This document shows, piece by piece, positions 6,011 through 10,969 of a DNA stretch of 10,969 bases; position 1 is the stretch's first letter, and each line of letters opens with the position of its first letter. Where the stretch lies: contig JBDNBY010000207.1 of NCBI GenBank assembly GCA_039767595.1, positions 1 through 10,969 on the forward strand. Direction: 5' to 3'. Under the pieces are notes generated by a model that did not search any database, was not told the origin of the DNA, and saw nothing but the letters and a program-made list of their open reading frames with translations. Made by a program: the position numbers and the translations under genes. Source of the DNA: JBDNBY01 sp039767595. GTDB taxonomy: Bacteria > Pseudomonadota > Alphaproteobacteria > Rhodobacterales > Rhodobacteraceae.

Positions 6011-7255
6011 ATGAAGAAGTATTCCGTCTTTGCCGTGGCGAAACAGGCGCTGAGCTATCATATGGGGTGGGAGCGCGCTTGGCGTTCGCCCGAGCCCAAA
6101 AGCAAATACGACGTCATCATCGTCGGAGCCGGTGGCCACGGTCTGGCGACGGCATATTACTTGGGCAAAAACTTTGGCATTACCAATGTTGCGATCATTG
6201 AAAAAGGCTGGCTCGGTGGTGGTAACACAGGCCGAAATACGACGATCATTCGGTCGAACTATTTGCAAGATCCCTCAGCGGCGATTTATGAAAAAGCCCG
6301 TAGCCTCTATGAGACCCTCAGCCAAGAGCTTAATTACAACATCATGTTTAGCCCGCGCGGCGTAATGATGCTTGCACAAACAGAGCATGAGATCCGCGGC
6401 TATCAGCGCACCGCCCATGCCAATCAGCTCCAAGGTGTGAAAACCGAATTCATTGGCCCCGAGCGGGTCAAAGAGCTCTGCCCGATCATCAACCTCGAGG
6501 GGCCGCGCTATCCCGTGTTGGGCGCTTTGTGGCAAGATCGTGCTGGCACCGCGCGCCATGACGCCGTGGCATGGGGCTATGCGCGCGCCTGCTCTGACAT
6601 GGGGATGGACATTATTCAGCAGTGCGAAGTGACCGCTGTGCGCCGCGAGGGCGGCAAAGTCGTCGGCGTTGACACCACCAAAGGTGCGATTGATTGCGAC
6701 AAACTGGGTGTCGTTGTCGCGGGTCACTCTGGCGTTATGGCGGATATGGCGGGCTTTAGATTGCCAATTGAATCTGTTGCGCTTCAGGCGCTCGTCTCTG
6801 AGCCGATCAAGCCTTGCATGGATGTCGTTGTGATGGCCAACACTGTGCATGGCTACATGTCTCAGTCGGACAAGGGCGAAATGGTCATCGGCGGCGGCGC
6901 GGATGCCTTTAACAACTATACGCAGCGCGGCAGCTTCCACCATGTAGAGGAAACTGTGCGTGCCCTTGTTGAGACATTCCCAATGATCAGCCGCTTGAAA
7001 ATGCTGCGCTGGTGGGGCGGTATTGTCGATATGACCGGCGACCGCTCGCCTATCATTTCAAAAACGCCTGTTGAAAACGTCTTTATCAATTGCGGTTGGG
7101 GCACGGGCGGCTTTAAGGCGATCCCAGGTTCTGGCTGGGCCATGGCGGAGTTGATGGCAAAGGGGCACTCGCCCCTCGCCGAAGAATTCCGCGTCACACG
7201 TTTCCGCGAAGGTCAGTTCATCGACGAAAGTGTCGCTGCTGGCGTGGCGCACTAA
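6011..7255 (+). CDS. soxB: Sarcosine oxidase, beta subunit
   Basis: This is the catalytic subunit of heterotetrameric sarcosine oxidase. It oxidises sarcosine (N-methylglycine) at a non-covalent FAD; electrons pass to a covalently bound FMN and then to oxygen, giving H2O2. It has 414 residues, the family length. The FAD-binding Rossmann motif VIIVGAGGHGLATAYYL has Gly39, Gly41 and Gly44, with the acidic strand end in AIIEKGWLGGGNTGRNT. His183 in GTARHDAVAWGYARA aligns with the His that carries the FMN in Corynebacterium and Stenotrophomonas enzymes. The C-terminal NCGWGTGGFKAIPGSG closes the FAD site. The ATG at 6011 begins MKKYSVFAVAKQAL, as expected for the family; the ribosome binding site is weak. 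It is the first gene of soxBDAG. The symbol is shared with the unrelated sulfur-oxidation gene soxB. Confidence 0.97.
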   Translation: MKKYSVFAVAKQALSYHMGWERAWRSPEPKSKYDVIIVGAGGHGLATAYYLGKNFGITNVAIIEKGWLGGGNTGRNTTIIRSNYLQDPSAAIYEKARSLYETLSQELNYNIMFSPRGVMMLAQTEHEIRGYQRTAHANQLQGVKTEFIGPERVKELCPIINLEGPRYPVLGALWQDRAGTARHDAVAWGYARACSDMGMDIIQQCEVTAVRREGGKVVGVDTTKGAIDCDKLGVVVAGHSGVMADMAGFRLPIESVALQALVSEPIKPCMDVVVMANTVHGYMSQSDKGEMVIGGGADAFNNYTQRGSFHHVEETVRALVETFPMISRLKMLRWWGGIVDMTGDRSPIISKTPVENVFINCGWGTGGFKAIPGSGWAMAELMAKGHSPLAEEFRVTRFREGQFIDESVAAGVAH

Positions 7256-7262
7256 GGAGGGG
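7254..7262 (+). promoter_or_regulatory. Strong ribosome binding site of soxD overlapping the soxB stop
   Basis: AAGGAGGGG overlaps the TAA stop of soxB, and its GGAGG core lies 7 bases before the soxD ATG. It is nearly complementary to the 16S rRNA 3' end and much stronger than the site before soxB. Confidence 0.75.
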
Positions 7263-7267
7263 AAGAC

Positions 7268-7597
7268 ATGCTCTATCTCGAATGCCCATATTGCGGCGTA
7301 AAGGCCGAGGAAACAGAACTGAGTGCGGGCGGCGAAGCGCATCTTAAGCGGTTTGGCCCCGGTTCAGATGATGACGAATTCGAAAGCTATTTATTCATGC
7401 GCGAAAATCCCAAGGGCGTGCATTTTGAACGCTGGCGCCATGTATATGGCTGCGGAAAATGGTTTCATGCTGCGCGCTGCACAGCGACGCTCGAGGTGTT
7501 TGGCACCTATAGCGCGCAAACCTTTGAACCGCCCCAAGAGATCAAAGATAAAATCACAGCCAAACGTAAAGGCTGGAGCTGGAGAGACTTTTCATGA
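7268..7597 (+). CDS. soxD: Sarcosine oxidase, delta subunit (zinc-binding)
   Basis: This is the small structural subunit of heterotetrameric sarcosine oxidase; it binds one zinc ion and packs against the large subunit. It is 109 residues, within the usual range of about 90-110. The zinc ligands are in place: Cys6 and Cys9 in LECPYCG, His58 in RWRHVYGCGKWF and Cys62 in the same motif, which parallel Cys6, Cys9, His59 and Cys63 of the Stenotrophomonas enzyme. The conserved ENPKGVHFERWRH and the FHAARCTATLEV strand are present. It starts 12 bases after the soxB stop and overlaps the soxA start by ATGA. Confidence 0.96.
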   Translation: MLYLECPYCGVKAEETELSAGGEAHLKRFGPGSDDDEFESYLFMRENPKGVHFERWRHVYGCGKWFHAARCTATLEVFGTYSAQTFEPPQEIKDKITAKRKGWSWRDFS

Positions 7598-10500
7598 GTA
7601 CACGTCTTGCCACTGGGGGTCGCCTGATCGATCGCTCAAAGCCGATCGAATTCACATTCGACGGCAAAAAGATGAAGGGCTACGCCGGCGATACGCTTGC
7701 CGCGGGTCTGTTGGCCAATGATCAAATGCTCATTGGCCGGTCGTTTAAGTATCACCGCCCGCGCGGCGTTGTGGCCAGCGGCGCTGAAGAGCCAAATGGC
7801 TTGGTCAATATGGGCGAGGGGCGCAAGTTCGAACCCAATCAGCGCGTGACCACGACAGAGCTTTACTCGGGGCTTCAAGCCAAGTCGCAAAACCATTTCC
7901 CATCACTCGAGTTTGATATTGGGGCGATCAATGCCAAGTTGGCGCGGTTTATGCCTGCAGGGTTCTATTACAAGATGTTTATTCACCCACGGCCCCTGTG
8001 GAAACATGTGTACGAGCCGTTTATTCGCCAAGCCGCGGGCCTCGGCAAAGCCCCTGACAAAGAGCTTAAAGATGCCGATCGCTATGAGCATTTCTACGCC
8101 CATGTTGATGTGGTTGTCGTAGGGGGCGGTATTGCTGGTCTTCAGGCGGCTTTGGCCGCAGGGCGCAGCGGTGCCAAGACCCTCGTTGTGGAACAAACGG
8201 CCCATTGGGGCGGGCGCGCGCCAACAGATGGCGATGTGATTGATGGCGCTCCTGCACAAGAGTTTATCGACACCGCGTTGGCAGAACTTAACGACCTGCC
8301 GAATGTCACGCTGCGCAATCGCACAATGGGCGCGGGCGTTTACGATCACGGCTACATGACAGCCTATGAGCGGATCACGGATCATAACCCAGACATGGAC
8401 GCCCCGCGTCACCGTCTGTGGAAAATCCGAACCAAGCGGATCATTACCGCCACGGGCGCGGTTGAGCGGCCGCTCAGCTTTGCTGGCAACGATATTCCAG
8501 GTGTGATGCTCGCGGGTGCGGTGCGGGATTATGTCCATGATTACGGCGTCTCTGTTGGGGATCGCACGGTTGTTGTGACGAATAACGATGATGCCTATCG
8601 CACGGCGTTGATGATGGTTGAGGCGGGGCTAAGCGTGCCGGCCATTATCGACACACGCGCCGGCGGTGCAGGGGCCTTGGCCGAGGCCGCCGCAGCCAAG
8701 GGCATCCGCATTGAGACTGGCAAAGCCGTGGTCAAAGCTCTGGGCGGCAAGCGCGTCACAGGTGCCGCCATCGGCCTACAACAAGGCGAAGGCGCGGTAT
8801 TAGAAACCATCGCATGCGACGCGATTGCGATGTCTGGCGGATGGTCTCCAATTGTGCATCTGTGGTCACATTGCGGCGGGAAATTGAATTGGGACGAGAC
8901 CGAGCTGATGTTCCGTCCGGATCCGACGCGCCCTCCGCTTGATCAAAATGGCGATGGGTTTGTGATCACCGCCGGTGCCGCCAATGGGCATTTTGCAACG
9001 GGTAGCATCATCAAAGATGCCGCAGACGCCGGCAAAAAAGCCGCCAAAGAGAGTGGTCACACAGCCACACGCAAAAAGATGGCCAGCGCCGAAGACGCCA
9101 CTCAAAACCCAATTGAGGCGGCATGGATGATGCCGCAAGGCGCTAAGATTGAGCTGCGCAACAAAGCATGGCTTGATTTCCAAAACGACGTCAAAGTGGC
9201 CGACGTGCAACTCGCTGCGCGCGAGGGGTATGAAAGCGTTGAACACACCAAACGCTATACGACTTTGGGCATGGCGACCGATCAAGGAAAACTGTCAAAT
9301 ATCAACGGTCTGGCGACACTTGCTGGCAGCCTCGACAAAGCCATTCCGCAAGTTGGCACAACGACATTCCGCCCGCCCTACACGCCGATTTCAATGGGCG
9401 TGATTGCAGGTGAGGCGCGCGCAGAGGCCTTTCAACCGTTGCGCCGCACTCCAATGCACAGCTGGCATATTGAACACGGCGCATATTTTGAGCCGGTCGG
9501 CCATTGGCGTCGGCCTTATTGCTATCCTCAGTCGGGTGAAAGCCACGCAGATGCCGTGACGCGCGAGATCAATCAGACGCGCAATTCTCTTGGCATGCTC
9601 GATGCGTCGACCCTTGGGAAAATCATTGTCAAAGGTCCAGATGCCGGCAAGTTCCTTGATTTGATGTACACCAATATGATGTCAACGCTCAAAGTCGGGC
9701 GCTGCCGCTATGGTTTGATGTGTTCTGAGAACGGCTTCTTATCAGATGACGGTGTTGTTGCCCGCATTAGCGAGGATGAATTCCTCTGCCACACTACATC
9801 AGGCGGCGCGGACCGCATTCATGCGCATATGGAAGAATGGCTGCAAACCGAATGGTGGGACATGAAAGTCTACACGGCCAACGTCACTGAGCAATATGCG
9901 CAGATTGCCGTTGTCGGCCCTAACGCGCGCAACGTGTTGGAAAAGCTGGGCGGTCTGGAAGTCTCGGCTGACAGCTTACCGTTTATGGGTTGGGTTAATG
10001 GGTCCTTGGACGGCATTCCGGTGCGTGCGTATCGCATCTCGTTCTCGGGTGAATTATCCTATGAGATCGCCGTGCCTGCCAATTTGGGCCGCGCGCTGTG
10101 GGATAAACTCATGCAGGCGGGTGCTGAGTTTGGGGTCATGCCCTATGGAACAGAAGCCCTGCATGTGATGCGGGCCGAAAAGGGCTTTATCATGATTGGC
10201 GATGAAACAGATGGGACAGTTATTCCTCAGGACCTCAACTTACACTGGGCAATCTCAAAGAAGAAAGACGATTTCATCGGTAAGCGTGCCCAGGAACGTG
10301 ACTATATGGTCAATCCGGATCGCTGGAAATTAGTGGGACTGGAAACACTCGATGAGTCTGTATTGCCCGATGGTTCCTATGCGATCGCCAATGGGATCAA
10401 CGCCAATGGTCAGCGCAACACTCAAGGCCGCGTCACATCGACCTATTATTCGCCCACACTAGATCGCGGAATTGCGATGGGTCTGGTCCATAATGGCCCC

Positions 10501-10611
10501 GATCGCGTGGGGGATGTGATCGAGTTCAACACAGTCAATGGCGGAACGATCAAAGCTAAAATTGTCGACCCAGTCTTTTATGACAAAGAGGGAGCGAAAC
10601 AAAATGTCTAA
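7594..10611 (+). CDS. soxA: Sarcosine oxidase, alpha subunit
   Basis: The large subunit (1005 residues) binds NAD and tetrahydrofolate and converts the methyl group released from sarcosine into 5,10-methylenetetrahydrofolate. Domains in order: an N-terminal ferredoxin-like fold (about 15-95) with the YHRPRGVVASGAEEPNG motif; a pyridine-nucleotide Rossmann domain starting with VDVVVVGGGIAGLQAAL (Gly177, Gly179, Gly182, acidic Glu200), followed by ITATGAVERPL near 287 and DAIAMSGGWSPIVHL; a linker; and a GCV_T aminomethyltransferase-like folate domain from about residue 610 to 985 with SFSGELSYEIAVP (Glu820, Glu824), GTEALHVMRAEKGF and the C-terminal barrel. The N-terminal domain has no cysteine where related ferredoxin-like proteins bind 2Fe-2S, as is usual for SoxA. 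The ATG overlaps the soxD stop (ATGA), and the 3' end overlaps soxG by 8 bases. Confidence 0.97.
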   Translation: MSTRLATGGRLIDRSKPIEFTFDGKKMKGYAGDTLAAGLLANDQMLIGRSFKYHRPRGVVASGAEEPNGLVNMGEGRKFEPNQRVTTTELYSGLQAKSQNHFPSLEFDIGAINAKLARFMPAGFYYKMFIHPRPLWKHVYEPFIRQAAGLGKAPDKELKDADRYEHFYAHVDVVVVGGGIAGLQAALAAGRSGAKTLVVEQTAHWGGRAPTDGDVIDGAPAQEFIDTALAELNDLPNVTLRNRTMGAGVYDHGYMTAYERITDHNPDMDAPRHRLWKIRTKRIITATGAVERPLSFAGNDIPGVMLAGAVRDYVHDYGVSVGDRTVVVTNNDDAYRTALMMVEAGLSVPAIIDTRAGGAGALAEAAAAKGIRIETGKAVVKALGGKRVTGAAIGLQQGEGAVLETIACDAIAMSGGWSPIVHLWSHCGGKLNWDETELMFRPDPTRPPLDQNGDGFVITAGAANGHFATGSIIKDAADAGKKAAKESGHTATRKKMASAEDATQNPIEAAWMMPQGAKIELRNKAWLDFQNDVKVADVQLAAREGYESVEHTKRYTTLGMATDQGKLSNINGLATLAGSLDKAIPQVGTTTFRPPYTPISMGVIAGEARAEAFQPLRRTPMHSWHIEHGAYFEPVGHWRRPYCYPQSGESHADAVTREINQTRNSLGMLDASTLGKIIVKGPDAGKFLDLMYTNMMSTLKVGRCRYGLMCSENGFLSDDGVVARISEDEFLCHTTSGGADRIHAHMEEWLQTEWWDMKVYTANVTEQYAQIAVVGPNARNVLEKLGGLEVSADSLPFMGWVNGSLDGIPVRAYRISFSGELSYEIAVPANLGRALWDKLMQAGAEFGVMPYGTEALHVMRAEKGFIMIGDETDGTVIPQDLNLHWAISKKKDDFIGKRAQERDYMVNPDRWKLVGLETLDESVLPDGSYAIANGINANGQRNTQGRVTSTYYSPTLDRGIAMGLVHNGPDRVGDVIEFNTVNGGTIKAKIVDPVFYDKEGAKQNV

Positions 10612-10969
10612 TACCCCTCAAGCGGCGATAGCGCCACAAATGGTGGATGGATTTGCCACCGTCAAAGTGATGGATGCCGCGGGCATGATCACGGTGCGCG
10701 GTGATTTCTCATCGGATGAATTCAAATCAACGGTCACAGATGCGACGGGATGTGCCTTTCCTGAGGTCAATAGCCTCGCGTCCAAGGGCGAGACGCATCT
10801 TGCGTGGATGTCACCGGATGAGCTGATGATCTTTTGTGGATATGAGGCGGCGCCTAAGATGGCCGCCACGTTGCAAAGCGCGCTATCCTCTCAACATGCG
10901 CTGGTTTGCGTTGTGTCGGATGCACGGGCCTTGTTCGAAATCGCGGGCTCGGGCGCGCGCGATGCTCTG
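10604..10969 (+). CDS. soxG: Sarcosine oxidase, gamma subunit (5' part, cut by window end)
   Basis: The frame opens at the ATG at 10604 and stays open for 122 codons to the end of the window. The gamma subunit is related to the aminomethyltransferase fold of the alpha subunit and completes the tetramer. The sequence shows family features: VKVMDAAGMITVRGDFSSDEF, then LAWMSPDELMIFC, then VVSDARALFEIAGSGARDAL, which matches the usual DARAxFRIxGPGAREVL. The start lies inside the last codons of soxA (8-base overlap), with a purine-rich AGAGGGAG about 10 bases before it (10587-10594). Family members are about 180-200 residues long, so roughly the last third is missing. Gene order soxBDAG and the close packing support the call. 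Confidence 0.9.
   Translation, partial: MSNTPQAAIAPQMVDGFATVKVMDAAGMITVRGDFSSDEFKSTVTDATGCAFPEVNSLASKGETHLAWMSPDELMIFCGYEAAPKMAATLQSALSSQHALVCVVSDARALFEIAGSGARDAL

Noticed and set aside
6275..6943. 222-residue open frame on the minus strand inside soxB
   Set aside because: It is antisense to conserved soxB codons and its His/Arg-rich composition is typical of a shadow frame.
7594..7900. Functional 2Fe-2S cluster in the N-terminal ferredoxin-like domain of SoxA
   Set aside because: The cysteines that would ligate a cluster are absent, as is normal in SoxA.
7903..8538. 211-residue open frame on the minus strand inside soxA
   Set aside because: It is antisense to the SoxA Rossmann region and shows no family features.
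6011..10611. Sulfur-oxidation (thiosulfate) Sox system suggested by the symbols soxA, soxB, soxD
   Set aside because: The proteins are flavin and folate enzymes with FAD and GCV_T motifs; no haem-binding CxxCH or SoxYZ-type motifs are present.

Overview
The window looks like a chromosomal segment of an alphaproteobacterium of the Roseobacter/Rhodobacteraceae group with moderate G+C. This rests on the trigger factor, CcmI, DUF1289 and heterotetrameric sarcosine oxidase sequences, which read like those I know from that group. A genus cannot be fixed by eye. The first ~60 bases do not belong with the rest. On the minus strand they encode a peptide resembling DUF2723 membrane proteins of Bacteroidota, fused in the middle of the voltage sensor of an ion channel gene. 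The left end is therefore probably a chimeric contig end, which would suggest a metagenome or single-cell assembly.

Layout. (1) 1-395, minus: the junk or chimeric end, then the N-terminal half of a NaChBac-type voltage-gated ion channel. (2) 596-1927, plus: trigger factor (tig), closed by a strong intrinsic terminator at 1950-1980. (3) 2125-3923, plus: tRNA-dihydrouridine synthase A (dusA), coupled by a TGATG overlap to an uncharacterised protein carrying the HxD...H...R signature of Fe(II)/2-oxoglutarate oxygenases. (4) 5826-3906, minus: ccmI, ruvX and a DUF1289 gene, joined by two ATGA overlaps and meeting the oxygenase-like gene tail to tail with an 18-base coding overlap. (5) 6011-10969, plus: the heterotetrameric sarcosine oxidase operon soxB-soxD-soxA-soxG, with soxG cut by the window end. 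A ~184-bp divergent spacer between ccmI and soxB carries repeated 8-mers and an inverted repeat that could be an operator.

How the genes work together. The sarcosine oxidase operon makes one four-subunit flavoenzyme. It oxidises sarcosine, the last N-methylated intermediate of glycine betaine and choline breakdown, to glycine, and passes the methyl carbon to tetrahydrofolate. The other blocks are housekeeping: protein folding (tig), tRNA modification (dusA), rRNA maturation (ruvX) and cytochrome c maturation (ccmI).

Most of the window is well-described biology. The least explained items are the oxygenase-like gene coupled to dusA, the repeats before soxB, and the chimeric left edge. No mobile elements, CRISPR arrays, tRNAs or rRNAs were seen, and no stretch longer than about 200 bases lacks a gene.
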